This document shows positions 1-9,377 of a stretch of DNA of 64,000 nucleotides, one piece after another. The DNA is taken from the NCBI RefSeq assembly GCF_007747655.1, contig NZ_CP036274.1:5146001-5210000 (forward strand), written 5' to 3'. The notes beneath the pieces were generated by a model that ran no database searches, was not told where the DNA came from, and saw only the letters and a program-made list of their open reading frames with translations. The stretch comes from Anatilimnocola aggregata. GTDB lineage: Bacteria > Planctomycetota > Planctomycetia > Pirellulales > Pirellulaceae. A program made the translations under genes and the position numbers. Each line of letters opens with the position of its first letter. Position 1 is the first letter of the stretch.

Positions 1-69
1 AAAATGGCTCGCGGCAACCGCCTTCTGTCGTGTCGTGAGCCTGCGAAGATGTGCTTTTGCAGAGCACAC

Positions 70-1341
70 TTACTCTTGCGCATAGCAGGCATCGGGCATC
101 TGCATGGCACCGCACGCGCCGGTTCCGAACTTCCACGTCAGTCCGACGCCAATCCAGTAACTGGCGATCGATGTGGTCGTGAAGTTTCCAAGTTGTTCCG
201 AATCGCGGAACATGCCGCCAGCCATCACGTCGAGGTCGATCCCCGGTAAGGCATCCACCTTGCCGACGCCTGCCGAGATTCGGTGCTGACTGGTGACCGC
301 GAGCAAGCCTTGGGTATAGCGAACCGCTGCAAGGTCGCCAGGCTGAACCACTCCGCCGATATTTGGTCCCGGCGTATTATCGATCGGATTCTGCGCCCAC
401 ACATAACCGGCCCGCAGTCGGTATTGACCACTCGTGTACTGCGTCCCGACTTGTACCACCCATTGATTGTCGTAGACGGCATCGAACAGCGCGGCTTCGT
501 CATACAATTTGTAAATGACGTCGATTCCCACCAGCAGACACCCACCCATGAGTCCGTTGTTTGCGATGCCAAAGGCCACGTTCTGAGGTAGGTCCATCCG
601 AACGTTGAATGGCGTCTGTCCCGGCCCAGGATTTAGCAGCACCGCGTTATCGAATTGGAACGACTGCTCGGTTTGGTAGTACGCACCCAGGAAAGTGGTC
701 TCGTTGAGCAGATAGTTTGCACCCACGGTGCCACGCAGGGCATAGTCGGGTGTCATGCCACTCGCACCGACAAAGGGACCATCGAAGAACGCGATTCCCA
801 AGCCTAGGCTGGCCCCCACAGAAAGTCGATCGGTCAGGTCGATACCAATCACCGCGGGCATGTTGAAAACTACGATGCCGGAGTTCGTTCCATGACTTTC
901 GGGAACTTGGCGAAAGTCGACCATGCCACCAGCGGAGCTGACAAATCCCAGTCCAAACGTACCAGGCAAGCCAAGTTCGCTGAGGTCTTGTGTGACGCCA
1001 ATGTTGGCCGCTGGCGTGCCCGGAGCGGTTGACTTAGCCGAGAAGGGTTCGATCAGCGGGTCGGGCCCAGCCACCGGAATGTCACTGGTTTGAGTCAAGT
1101 TAAATGTTGGTTCTGCCCAAGCGCCCCCAAAGAGAAACTGCGTTCCTTTGAACTGACTAAGCGTTGCAGGATTGCCATTTAATGCGCTTGTTAAATCTTG
1201 CGGACGAGCAATGCTCACTCCACCCATCGCACCCGATGCTGGCATCAGCGTGTTGTGAAGTTCAACACCAAACGACTGACCACTAGCGGTCGCGGTGACT
1301 CCCACACAGAGGAGGATCGCCACAAATGCTGAAGTTTTCAT
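70..1341 (-). CDS. OmpP1/FadL-family outer-membrane transport porin
   Basis: 423 residues starting with a signal peptide of about 22 residues (hydrophobic stretch after MKTSAF, likely cut after ASG). The mature N-terminus carries the FadL-like segment GNPATLSQF; an NPA turn near the N-terminus is typical of this family. Many alternating-hydrophobicity strands follow, ending in YWIGVGLTWKFG, as in a beta-barrel. FadL-type porins bring hydrophobic compounds such as long-chain fatty acids or aromatics across the outer membrane; the substrate here cannot be told. A short Cys-containing tail (ACGAMQMPDACYAQE) follows the last strand and is unusual. The gene stands alone; about 240 bases of non-coding DNA lie upstream. 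Confidence 0.85.
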   Translation of the reverse strand: MKTSAFVAILLCVGVTATASGQSFGVELHNTLMPASGAMGGVSIARPQDLTSALNGNPATLSQFKGTQFLFGGAWAEPTFNLTQTSDIPVAGPDPLIEPFSAKSTAPGTPAANIGVTQDLSELGLPGTFGLGFVSSAGGMVDFRQVPESHGTNSGIVVFNMPAVIGIDLTDRLSVGASLGLGIAFFDGPFVGASGMTPDYALRGTVGANYLLNETTFLGAYYQTEQSFQFDNAVLLNPGPGQTPFNVRMDLPQNVAFGIANNGLMGGCLLVGIDVIYKLYDEAALFDAVYDNQWVVQVGTQYTSGQYRLRAGYVWAQNPIDNTPGPNIGGVVQPGDLAAVRYTQGLLAVTSQHRISAGVGKVDALPGIDLDVMAGGMFRDSEQLGNFTTTSIASYWIGVGLTWKFGTGACGAMQMPDACYAQE

Positions 1342-1581
1342 TGCCCGCCCGTCTCACTGGCAGAAGTGGACTATTGCTAGCGTGCACAGAGATGCTACTC
1401 AGCCCGCCTACTCAAGGGCATCGGCATAATCCCTAAAATCCTTTCACATTTCCACCGTCGAAAAAACTTGCAGTCGCTGCTCAATCAAAGGTCGGAGGCA
1501 ACCAATGCGGAAGTTCAGAACTCGTTCACTCTGGTGCGCGTCTCGGTGTGGTAGCGACTGCCGCTGATTGTGAACAAAAGA

Positions 1582-2100
1582 TTATTGCCGACGGGTTGGG
1601 CTTCCTTTGCCGGGCTCAACATCGAGCCATGCGAGGGCCTCAAGCTCGGTGGTAAAGACGTTGTTTACAAGCCCACGGTTGAAGGCGACGGTGACCCCAA
1701 ATTTCTGCGCGTGGATCATTTCCCCTAGAGCAACCATCGCCAAGCGTATCCGCCCACTTGCCTCTTCCGCCCACTCCACGGCCATCAAAAACCGTTGGAA
1801 GGTGCCGGGCGAGGGAAACCCGCGCAGCGCCGTCGTATCGACTAGCAGATCCTTGACTTGATGTCGCATGGCGGCCGCGATTCCGGCGCGCACCAGCGTG
1901 ACCGCTTCATCGAACGAAACAGTCCATAGCGGCCGATACAGGGCCCGGTCCTGCTCGATCACGAAACCCTCTGGCACGTCCAAATTAAACCTTTCACTGA
2001 CGGATGCTGCGTTTGAATTGGTAACGACGCCGGAATAAACGTGCGGGCAGCTTACCAAAAAATGCCAATGTCGTTTTAGGTTCGAGTTAGAGCTGCTCAA
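1582..2100 (-). CDS. STAS-like single-domain protein, function unknown
   Basis: About 172 residues, no signal peptide. The core from LDVPEGFVIEQDRALYRP through LLVDTTALRGFPSP to ALAWLD has the alternating strand/helix pattern of STAS or SpoIIAA-like domains, with a conserved-looking DTTAL turn. Such domains bind partners or small ligands in regulation. The family is inferred from pattern, not a search. The first codon used here is TTG at 2100, and no clear Shine-Dalgarno site picks a start; translation may begin further in. A decayed NPCBM gene end lies just upstream on the same strand. Confidence 0.55.
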   Translation of the reverse strand: MSSSNSNLKRHWHFLVSCPHVYSGVVTNSNAASVSERFNLDVPEGFVIEQDRALYRPLWTVSFDEAVTLVRAGIAAAMRHQVKDLLVDTTALRGFPSPGTFQRFLMAVEWAEEASGRIRLAMVALGEMIHAQKFGVTVAFNRGLVNNVFTTELEALAWLDVEPGKGSPTRRQ

Positions 2101-2151
2101 CGCCCTAACGCTACAGAAACCGGCCCAGCCGCTCCGAGCAACGGATCTCGT

Positions 2152-2424
2152 TTATCGTCGCTCCAATTTGGGCTCTACCCAAACGCCCCAATCAGCGCGA
2201 GTTCCATCCCCGCCATCCTCGACGGCGAGATCGAGCTGTTTCACGCCCGCGACATCAACCTTGAACAATGGCAGGCTTGTGTCCCGGATCTTGCTCGACC
2301 GCCACAACTCCTTGCCATCCCCGTAGATCACGAAGACGACGGAGCCGTCATGCCCGTCCGCTAGGCCTACGTTACCGTTGAGTACATTCCACTTTCCGCC
2401 GAGGTCGCTCTCTCCGGCCGAGCG
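2152..2424 (-). pseudogene. NPCBM-domain gene, 3' remnant
   Basis: The reverse strand is open for 90 codons, from a TGA at 2425-2427 to a TAA at 2152. It reads like the end of an NPCBM (novel putative carbohydrate-binding module) domain: SDLGGKWNVLNG, then VFVIYGDGKELWRSS, then VAGVKQLDLAVEDGGDG and ADWGVWVEPKL. These match the family's D...G.V.F.V..DG..l..S and L.L.V.d.gdg...DhadW pattern. There is no start codon with an RBS and the N-terminal half is missing, so this is a truncated relic. Full-length relatives usually sit on larger sugar-related proteins in planctomycetes. Confidence 0.7.
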
Positions 2425-2541
2425 TCAAACGCGCTCTGGGAATCGGCAGGCGGATGAGTGTGATCGATCAAGCGAGTGCATCTGAAAATTAGAACTGATA
2501 GAATTGCGGTTTTCGCTGAAAGCCTGAGGGAGAAGAATTCG

Positions 2542-5097
2542 ATGCGACGATCACAGCATTGGACAACGACGCTAACGCTGTTGCTTGCCGTGGCTACTCT
2601 GGCGGGTGCTTCAGGCTGCTCACAGCCCTCCGCTGACGCTCCTGCGACGCAGGCCAAAGCGGCTGAAGAACCCGCAACTCCACTGCAAGATGCAACTGCA
2701 AACCCGCCACTGGCTGTCGCACCGTTGGGCAGTCCTAGCGCTACCACGTCGATTCCCGGCAATCAGCTTCCTCCGCCGGACCCGAAGTTCGGCGGCGTGA
2801 TCAACCTGAAGGCGTCTGACTCGAAGCCTTCGTGGCCGGCACGCGTTGTGCCGCCCAAGGGGGCGCCGAACGTGCTCCTCATCATGACAGACGACTGCGG
2901 GTTCGGATCGCCGAGCACATTCGGCGGTGTAATCCCCACGCCAGCCCTGGATCGCGTCGCAAAGAGCGGACTTCGATATACACAATTCCACTCCACGTCG
3001 CTTTGCTCGCCGACACGCGCGGCACTGATCACCGGTCGCAATCATCACGTGGCCGGCTTCGGCGTCGTGGGCGAGGCGGCTACTGGGTATCCCGGCTATG
3101 ACTCCGTGATTCGCAGGGAGTGCGGCACCGTTGGCGAGATCCTCAAGCAGAACGGCTACGCTACGTCATGGTTCGGCAAGAACCACAACACACCCTTTTA
3201 TCAAGCGTCGGTTGCCGGCCCGTTCGAGCAATGGCCCAGCGGAATGGGCTTCGAGTACTTCTACGGCTTCGTCGGCGGCGACACGAGCCAATGGACGCCG
3301 AACTTGTTCCGCAATACTACGGCAATCTATCCCTTCCAAGGTAACCCCGATTGGAATCTGACGACGGCGATGGCCGACGAGGCAATTGACCACATGAAGG
3401 GACTCCATGAAGTTGCGCCCGATAAACCATTTTTTGTGTATTACGTGCCCGGCGGAGTCCACGCTCCGCATCATCCGACGAACGAATGGATCAAGACGAT
3501 CAGCGACATGCACTTGTTCGATGAGGGTTGGAACAAGTTGCGTGAAACCATCTTTGCCAACCAAAAGAAACAGGGCATCATCCCTCAAGACACAAAACTG
3601 ACTGCCTGGCCCAAGGAACTGCCCGAATGGGAATCGCTCGACGTGGCGCAGAAGGAGCTTTTTATCAAACAGGCCGACGTCTTCGCCGCATACCTTGCCT
3701 ATACCGACCATGAAATCGGTCGCGTCATTCAGGCGGTTGAAGATATGGGTGAACTCGATAACACGCTGATCGTCTACATCAGCGGCGACAACGGAGCGAG
3801 CCCCGAGGGAACGATCAATGGCACGCCGAACGAGTTCACGTTTTTCAACGGTGTGACGGTGCCGGTGAAAGACCAGTACCTGTTCTACGAGTTCTGGGGA
3901 TCGGATGAAACTTTCCCGCACTACTCGGCCGGTTGGGCTTGGGCGTTTGACACCCCGTTTCAATGGTGCAAGCAGGTGGCTTCGCACTTCGGCGGCACCC
4001 GACAGGGCATGTGCATGTCGTGGCCGGGGCATATCAAAGACGAAGGGGGCATCCGCACGCAGTTCCATCACATGATCGACATCGCACCGACGATCCTGGA
4101 CGTGGCCGGCGTTCCTATGCCCGACACGATCAATGGCATCAAGCAGCGTCCGATGGATGGCGTGAGCATGGCTTACTCATGGGACAAGTCGAACGCGAAC
4201 TCACAGTCTAAGCGCACGACGCAGTACTTCGAAATGCTCGGCAACCGGGCCATCTATCACGAGGGATGGGTTGCCTGCACAACTCCCGTGAGCACGCCTT
4301 GGGATTTAGGTCTGAAGCCGTCCCCGGATGTGATCACGGGATACAAATGGGAGCTATACCACGTCGACAAGGATTTCTCGCAGGCGACCGATCTCGCCTC
4401 CGAAATGCCCGACAAGCTCAAGGAGCTGCAAGATATCTTCTATGCGGAAGCGAAGAAGAATGATGTGCTGCCGCTAGACAACTCGACGCTGGCACGGTTT
4501 ATGACGCCGCGCCCCAGCCCGACAGCGGGACGCACCAGCTTCACCTATACCGGCGAGTTAAGCGGGGTTCCTCCAGCGTGCGCTCCGAGCATTCTAGGAC
4601 GCTCGTACAAGATTGAGGCGGAGGTCGAGATACCCGAAGGGGGCGCGGAAGGGATGATCGTTACCGAAGGCGGGCGCTTTGGCGGTTACGGCTTGTTCTT
4701 AAACAAAGGCGAACTCGACATCGGCCGGGGCAAGGTCGTCTTTCTCTATAATCTGCTGGGGAAGCGCATTGCCTGGGAAGGACCAAAGTTGGAAGCCGGC
4801 AAACATACGATCGTTTTTGACTTCAAGTACGATGGACCGGGCTTCGGCAAAGGGGGCACCGGAACGCTCACGGTGGATGGCAAGGAAGTTGCGAAAAAGA
4901 CGCTGGAGCACACCGTGCCTATCACGTTTCCGGAGGATGAGACATTTGACGTGGGCATGGACACACGCACGCCCGTCTCGCTCATCGAGTTTCACTACGA
5001 TTGCCCGTTCAAATTCACGGGCAAGATCAATCGATTGACTTACAGCCTTGGCCCGCACGAATATGTTGCCGAACCGAAAGAAGAGACGCCGAAGTAA
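2542..5097 (+). CDS. Sulfatase (arylsulfatase), lipoprotein-type signal
   Basis: 851 residues from the ATG at 2542, which follows a good GGAGAAG Shine-Dalgarno; an upstream in-frame GTG at 2476 is less likely. The N-terminus has a hydrophobic segment ending AGASGC, a plausible lipobox, so the enzyme is probably exported and lipid-anchored. The sulfatase signature C-x-P-x-R is present as LCSPTRAALITGR, with the cysteine near residue 155 destined to become formylglycine. Metal ligands are seen in LLIMTDDCGFG (two Asp) and YISGDNGA. The C-terminal 200 residues form an extra beta-rich domain. Sulfatases hydrolyse sulfate esters, in planctomycetes often of algal polysaccharides. A small membrane protein gene follows after 24 bases. 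Confidence 0.93.
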   Translation: MRRSQHWTTTLTLLLAVATLAGASGCSQPSADAPATQAKAAEEPATPLQDATANPPLAVAPLGSPSATTSIPGNQLPPPDPKFGGVINLKASDSKPSWPARVVPPKGAPNVLLIMTDDCGFGSPSTFGGVIPTPALDRVAKSGLRYTQFHSTSLCSPTRAALITGRNHHVAGFGVVGEAATGYPGYDSVIRRECGTVGEILKQNGYATSWFGKNHNTPFYQASVAGPFEQWPSGMGFEYFYGFVGGDTSQWTPNLFRNTTAIYPFQGNPDWNLTTAMADEAIDHMKGLHEVAPDKPFFVYYVPGGVHAPHHPTNEWIKTISDMHLFDEGWNKLRETIFANQKKQGIIPQDTKLTAWPKELPEWESLDVAQKELFIKQADVFAAYLAYTDHEIGRVIQAVEDMGELDNTLIVYISGDNGASPEGTINGTPNEFTFFNGVTVPVKDQYLFYEFWGSDETFPHYSAGWAWAFDTPFQWCKQVASHFGGTRQGMCMSWPGHIKDEGGIRTQFHHMIDIAPTILDVAGVPMPDTINGIKQRPMDGVSMAYSWDKSNANSQSKRTTQYFEMLGNRAIYHEGWVACTTPVSTPWDLGLKPSPDVITGYKWELYHVDKDFSQATDLASEMPDKLKELQDIFYAEAKKNDVLPLDNSTLARFMTPRPSPTAGRTSFTYTGELSGVPPACAPSILGRSYKIEAEVEIPEGGAEGMIVTEGGRFGGYGLFLNKGELDIGRGKVVFLYNLLGKRIAWEGPKLEAGKHTIVFDFKYDGPGFGKGGTGTLTVDGKEVAKKTLEHTVPITFPEDETFDVGMDTRTPVSLIEFHYDCPFKFTGKINRLTYSLGPHEYVAEPKEETPK

Positions 5098-5121
5098 AAC
5101 GGCGCGTCACGAGCCATTTGC

Positions 5122-5484
5122 ATGAACAAGCTGCTTGCCTTCTCAGCGCTGGCCGAAGCCGCCACGGGCGTGGCGCTGATCGTCGTCCCATCACTTGTCG
5201 CGCGACTGTTGCTTGGTACGGAACTCTCCGGCGTCGCCCTTGCCGTGGGCCGCGTGGCTGGTATCAGCCTGTTGTCACTCGGCATTGCTTGCTGGCCGGG
5301 CAAAGCGCCGTCGCGTGCGGCGTTTTGGGGAATGACGACCTACGGCCTCTTCGTTACCCTTTACCTCTTATACCTCGGCATTCGCGGCGAGTGGGTGGGC
5401 CCACTCTTGTGGCCAGCCGTCGCGTTGCACGCCTTGCTGACGGTGCTGCTGGCACGCGAGTGGTTCAATGCACAAAGAGCATAA
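5122..5484 (+). CDS. Small four-helix membrane protein, unknown function
   Basis: 120 residues with four hydrophobic helices: about 3-28, 36-54, 67-86 and 91-112. No catalytic motif was recognised. It lies 24 bases after the sulfatase gene on the same strand and is probably co-transcribed. The sequence is rich in Ala, Leu and Gly, as small DUF-type inner-membrane proteins are. The length and helical pattern support a real gene; a role in sulfatase maturation or transport is possible but there is no direct evidence. Confidence 0.7.
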   Translation: MNKLLAFSALAEAATGVALIVVPSLVARLLLGTELSGVALAVGRVAGISLLSLGIACWPGKAPSRAAFWGMTTYGLFVTLYLLYLGIRGEWVGPLLWPAVALHALLTVLLAREWFNAQRA

Positions 5485-5554
5485 GGGCTTGTGTTGGTCA
5501 CATTGCCCAGAATTTCTAAGCAGTTCCGGCCAGCTCATTCCACACAGTTCAGCT

Positions 5555-5820
5555 CTAAGGTTCCGGTGGTAACCAGCGTTTCGGAAAACCCTGTCCAATC
5601 CAGCCGAGGAGAGTCTCAGGTGCGACGATCGTCGTAAGTTTGCGCAAGACTTTGGCGATCAGCATCTGCGCAGTTCGTTCCTTGGCGTGATCGTGATGCG
5701 TTTGGGCAACCTCGACCGCAGAATCTGGTTCTCGACCTTCAGGTATTTGACCTGGCGGGCAAGTTCGTTCTCCGTCGCGCCGGCGATCACGAGCAGCAGA
5801 GACTGAAAGAAGTTGGGCAT
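5555..5820 (-). pseudogene. Integrase/transposase N-terminal remnant, copy A (frameshifted)
   Basis: Reads MPNFFQSLLLVIAGATE, ELARQVKYLKVENQILRSRL, then PKRITITP, the N-terminus of a common planctomycete integrase-core (IS3/rve-type) transposase. After ITITP the frame is lost by one base near 5685: the next frame gives KERTAQMLIAKVLRKLTTIV and APETLLGWIGQG, which continues the same family up to a TAG at 5555. Everything downstream, including the catalytic DDE domain, is gone. About 85 bases upstream of the start are shared with copy B at 52.7 kb. Confidence 0.75.
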
Positions 5821-5908
5821 CGAATTACACTGGATTTGACGCAGCGAATGATGGGTGTGCGTTCTTTTTTGCACCCCGCCGGGCCCGTCGGCCATCTGAA
5901 ACGTATCT
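5700..5908. repeat. Dispersed repeat, copy A (transposase 5' end plus leader)
   Basis: This block matches 52742-52950 in the same orientation with roughly 80-85 percent identity by eye. It includes the leader ahead of the transposase start, whose segment GTGCGTTCTTTTTTGCACCC (forward strand) is identical in both copies. It is best read as the 5' end of the same mobile-element family inserted twice and then decayed. Confidence 0.7.
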
Positions 5909-6109
5909 CGCCTTCGGTGACTGTGCCGAGACGACGTTGCTCAATCGCATCCGAGAGCGCTGAGAATTCTCTACTCTGTTGACCGGATGCTCTAAAAGTT
6001 CGAAGAGGGTTGCGACCGATTCGGGCACCGATCGGGACTCGGAATCGGCAAGTGCTGCTCTCAAAACCACTTATGAAAATCGCAAAAGAGAGTACTATCA
6101 CGTAGAGGG

Positions 6110-6688
6110 TTGTGCACAGGGAGATGGGAACACAAGCCGAAGGTGGAAGTCGCCGCCAAGCAGCCGGTCGACATCACCGACCCGGCCGAGTTGATCCAGC
6201 AGTCGCGACTGATGTACGAACTGGCTCGCCTGGCGCTCGAGACCGATTCAACCCGGCTCGTCACGATCATGATTGACCAGGCTAACAACAACAAACTCAA
6301 TGTCGACGGCGTCATGGCGGGCACCCACTCGCTGACCCACCAAAGCGGTTCGCCGGATAAACGAGCTCAACTCAAACTGGTCGAAGAAGCGCAGTTCCGC
6401 GAACTAGCGACGCTGCTGGGGGGAATGAAGCAAACCGGCGATGCAGGGCGAACGCTGCTCGACCGGACAATGGTGCTATACGGCTCGCAACTCGGCAACG
6501 CTGGGCTGCATACCAACACGAACATGCCGATGCTGCTTTTCGGCGGCGGATGGAAGCATGGTCGGCATCTGGCGTTCGATCAAAAGAACAACTATCCGCT
6601 CTGCAATCTCTACGTCAGCATGTTGCAACGAATGGGCATCGAAACAGATCAATTCGCGTCGAGCACAGGAACCATGCAAGGACTGTAA
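6110..6688 (+). pseudogene. DUF1552 protein, C-terminal fragment
   Basis: About 190 residues that match the C-terminal half of DUF1552 proteins: the family's RLMYELARLALETDSTRLVT, the line TLLDRTMVLYGSQLGNAG, then NMPMLLFGGGWKHGRHLAFD and NNYPLCNLYVSMLQRMGIE. Full-length members are usually 400-450 residues with a Tat-type signal and are secreted, commonly paired with a DUF1592/1588 cytochrome-like protein in planctomycetes. The N-terminal half and the partner gene are absent here. The fragment is likely dead, although its open frame is uninterrupted. Confidence 0.8.
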
Positions 6689-6707
6689 TCTTTGTAACGG
6701 CTCGGAT

Positions 6708-6876
6708 TCACGCCTGTTTTGTAAAAACCATACTCGACATCGCGATATTGAGCGGTTGCGACTTGTCGCCGCCCCACGCGCTGATGGCGTCCACAAGTTG
6801 GTCGCGTGTGACCAGGCCAAACTGCAGGGCCAGAACGCCTAGAAGAAGATTGCGATCGCTGATGGGATTGGACATG
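6708..6876 (-). pseudogene. N-terminal scrap of a planctomycete Ser/Thr protein kinase
   Basis: From the ATG at 6876 the reverse strand reads MSNPISDRNLLLGVLALQ, then RDQLVDAISAW, then DKSQPL. This is the start of the short helical module (RNLLfGvLAlQ...D) that precedes the kinase domain in many planctomycete Hanks-type kinases. The frame ends after about 55 codons with no kinase domain, so only a relic is left. The family is recognised from memory of the motif and should be checked by search. Confidence 0.6.
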
Positions 6877-6995
6877 CGAGGACCGAGGGATGCTAGAGAA
6901 CGTGTTCGTCGGCAGGCGAACATTCTAGTCATTCCGAGCGGGGCGTTCACGTCAGATATGCACGTATCGTAATCAACTCGTGTGTGAAGTGCAGA

Positions 6996-7263
6996 TTAGT
7001 TCGGCTGCCATCCGCGCGAGGAACTATCCACATTCCATCTGCGTTTAAAAACAGAGATCCGACAATCCCTCACCTTCGCCTTCGTCGCCGCGAGTCGGCG
7101 TGCCAGGGATTTGCTGCTCGACAAACTCGATCGTCTTATCAGCAACGAGAAGCGCAACACGGATCCATTTGATAAACAGAACAACCAATTGTGGTTTGCG
7201 CCTCAGGGTGCAATAGAGCGCGAGGGTTAGATTGTTTTTAGGCCGACTGTATTGATCGAACAT
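6996..7263 (-). pseudogene. Decayed ORF, possibly a nuclease-like accessory of the type I locus
   Basis: The reverse strand opens with MFDQYSRPKNNLTLALYCTL and goes on to EFVEQQIPGTPTRGDEGEGE before a stop; the next frame continues the coding look to 6996. The opening resembles proteins beginning 'ENrLTHALl..L' that sit in restriction and defence islands, but I cannot place it firmly. It lies directly downstream of the HsdR fragment on the same strand and is part of the same decayed locus. Confidence 0.35.
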
Positions 7264-7283
7264 GTTACGAATCGGATTGAAGC

Positions 7284-7511
7284 TTACCTCACCCGCGCGA
7301 TCGCCTGCATCAAGCCGTGGCCGTGCATCGGCTTGTCGACGTACATCGTGTGACAGCAGGGCGCATCAAATCCCGTCAGCCACATGTCACGGACGATCAC
7401 GATGTGCAGCGGGTCCTTCGAGTCCTTGAATCGCTTATCCAGCCGCTTCTTCTGCGCCTTAATGAAGAAGTGCGTCTGGAGTTCCGTCCGGTCCGTCGCG
7501 TTGCCGGTCAT
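7284..7511 (-). pseudogene. HsdR fragment (helicase motifs V-VI)
   Basis: 76 codons that correspond to an internal piece of a type I restriction R subunit. [40 protein letters not shown] and [10 protein letters not shown] match the intact HsdR at 59.6-62.8 kb (there [20 protein letters not shown]) at roughly 80 percent. It breaks exactly within motif VI (QAIARVNR in the intact copy). This is the remnant of an older type I system whose hsdM start survives at 11.5-12.0 kb. Confidence 0.85.
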
Positions 7512-7523
7512 GGTACAAATTAG

Positions 7524-9377
7524 CTAGAGATTGGGTAAGGGTCGAATTGCACCGGCTCCGAACCATGCCGCAAGAGTTGCCAAAGCACCTGGCGTCAGCT
7601 CTTGCGTAAACAGTAGAGCCAATCGTTTCTTTGGACGTGAGCAGGCGACGTAGAACAGATTGCGACTCCTCTCATAAGTGTCGGTTTTGCCGGATGGAAT
7701 TCCTGACGCACCAGACCACTCCAGGAACTGAGCAAAGTTGTATAGATTCCAACCGCGTCCGAAAACCACCAGAACATTTTCGAACTCTAGCCCCTTCACG
7801 CCGTGTTTGGTGGAAAACGGGGTTTTCTCTTCGATGAACTGCCTTAACGCGGCAACCTGCTTGTAGGGCACGGCGCGCAGTTGCCGTAAGCGTGTGATCT
7901 CCTCGGCTTCATCTGGGACGGGCGCAGCACCCAGTTTCTTTAGTGCGCGCTCTTTTCGCTCAACGGCATCGGGCACTGGGAAAAGGTGTCGATTGCAAAC
8001 ATGGTCAACGACCGTGCCGATGGTCTCAGATTCCCGAAGCTTCACAAGGGAAGCGAGGTGTTCAGACCACGCCGCCTTATCACCGTGCGATCCGATCACC
8101 TGTAACTTTGCGCCAAAAACCGCGAACATCTCGCCATACCGTTTCCTCGCGAACGCTCCGCATACCGGCTCAACTGTGTCCACAAGGAAAGCGATGTGTG
8201 GGTCTTCCTTCTTGATGAAGGATTCCGTTCGCGGAAGTGCATCGGCAAGTTGCCGATACCCCTGTTCTGCGGCGAGGACGTTATGGGTGAGCATGAGTAT
8301 CTTGCTGGTTTCTGGCGCAAGATTCCACCCTGCTTCCGCCAAATTCTCGAGAACCGCTTGGAGATATGAATGGGCAACTGTGTCGGGAAGATCTCCCTTC
8401 CATTGCGCTCCAGTTTGGCGCTCACCTTTCCATTCGTTTGTGTGGAATACCACCACCTCGCCGACGGCACTCGGGTCTTCCACAGCTTGAGGAAGTTCCC
8501 GGCGCAGCCGATTCAGGCAGTCCACTATCGCCGGCACAGAGCGGAAATTCGCCTTCTTCCCAATTGGCTTCAGCATGGGGTGTTCGATCCTCCCACAACC
8601 TGTGCCGTAAATCTTCTGCCAGTGGTCGCCAAAGAACCCGATTAAGGGGCTGCCGTCCTTTCCAATGACATACGCCTTCAGCGCGTTGAAGATCACGTTG
8701 TCGGTGTCTTGGTATTCGTCGATGAAAACTACGGGGAAACGACTCACTAAGACGCGACGGAACTTCTCGTTCCCCAATAGTTTAGCGGCTAAGACCAAAA
8801 CATCGTTGTGCCCCAGCGATATGGTGGTCTTGTCCGCTCTCGAATGCCCGAGGCTGTATTCGACATTCCGAGTTCCAACAGACTCTAGCTTTATCCGATC
8901 CTGCACCAAGGACATTTCAATAGCGGCGATTTGGTCTGCGTCTGCCCGCACCATCGCCTCAACACGCTCTTTGAGCATCCGGTCCACAGCTCGCTTCGCC
9001 GATTCCTTGAGCCGCTCTGGCCAGTCCTTAATGTTCGGAATCTCATTTCTGAGGAATGGCTGGAATCCCTGGATCAGCGTCCAGCAGAACGAGTGAATCG
9101 TTGACGAATAGATGGCCGGGTGTTGGTCCGTTCGTGTCTCAATTTCCTTCGTCGCGACATTGGTGTAGGTGATGCAGGCAACTTGCTGGCGGTTTCGGAT
9201 GAGTTCAACTCCGTCCCGCTTGATGAGGTAACGCAGGGCTTCGATGAGAGAGTAGGTTTTCCCTGCACCCGCTCCTGCCTCGAAAATAAAGCTGTGGCGC
9301 TGGTCTAGGCACGCCTGCAACTGCGTCCATGCCTCTTGTGAAGCCAACTGTGCAGGATTGGGAGCGACGTCAGACAT
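7524..9377 (-). CDS. UvrD-like SF1A helicase, Gabija GajB-like
   Basis: 617 residues. Walker A EAGAGAGKT at 33-41, motif II VVFIDEYQDTDN, motif V HGVKGLEFENVLVVF and motif VI LFYVACSRPKKRL are all intact, as in UvrD/PcrA/Rep helicases. Its ATG lies inside the end of the upstream nuclease gene (8-base overlap, ATGTCTGA), so the two are co-translated. An OLD-family nuclease followed by a UvrD helicase is the arrangement of the Gabija anti-phage system, where GajB senses or processes DNA ends and activates GajA. GajB proteins are usually around 500 residues, so this one is longer. The pairing is what I see; calling it Gabija is inference. Confidence 0.8.
   Translation of the reverse strand: MSDVAPNPAQLASQEAWTQLQACLDQRHSFIFEAGAGAGKTYSLIEALRYLIKRDGVELIRNRQQVACITYTNVATKEIETRTDQHPAIYSSTIHSFCWTLIQGFQPFLRNEIPNIKDWPERLKESAKRAVDRMLKERVEAMVRADADQIAAIEMSLVQDRIKLESVGTRNVEYSLGHSRADKTTISLGHNDVLVLAAKLLGNEKFRRVLVSRFPVVFIDEYQDTDNVIFNALKAYVIGKDGSPLIGFFGDHWQKIYGTGCGRIEHPMLKPIGKKANFRSVPAIVDCLNRLRRELPQAVEDPSAVGEVVVFHTNEWKGERQTGAQWKGDLPDTVAHSYLQAVLENLAEAGWNLAPETSKILMLTHNVLAAEQGYRQLADALPRTESFIKKEDPHIAFLVDTVEPVCGAFARKRYGEMFAVFGAKLQVIGSHGDKAAWSEHLASLVKLRESETIGTVVDHVCNRHLFPVPDAVERKERALKKLGAAPVPDEAEEITRLRQLRAVPYKQVAALRQFIEEKTPFSTKHGVKGLEFENVLVVFGRGWNLYNFAQFLEWSGASGIPSGKTDTYERSRNLFYVACSRPKKRLALLFTQELTPGALATLAAWFGAGAIRPLPNL

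Noticed and set aside
3166-4071. 301-codon minus-strand frame inside the sulfatase gene
   Set aside because: Antisense to conserved sulfatase motifs; no family resemblance.
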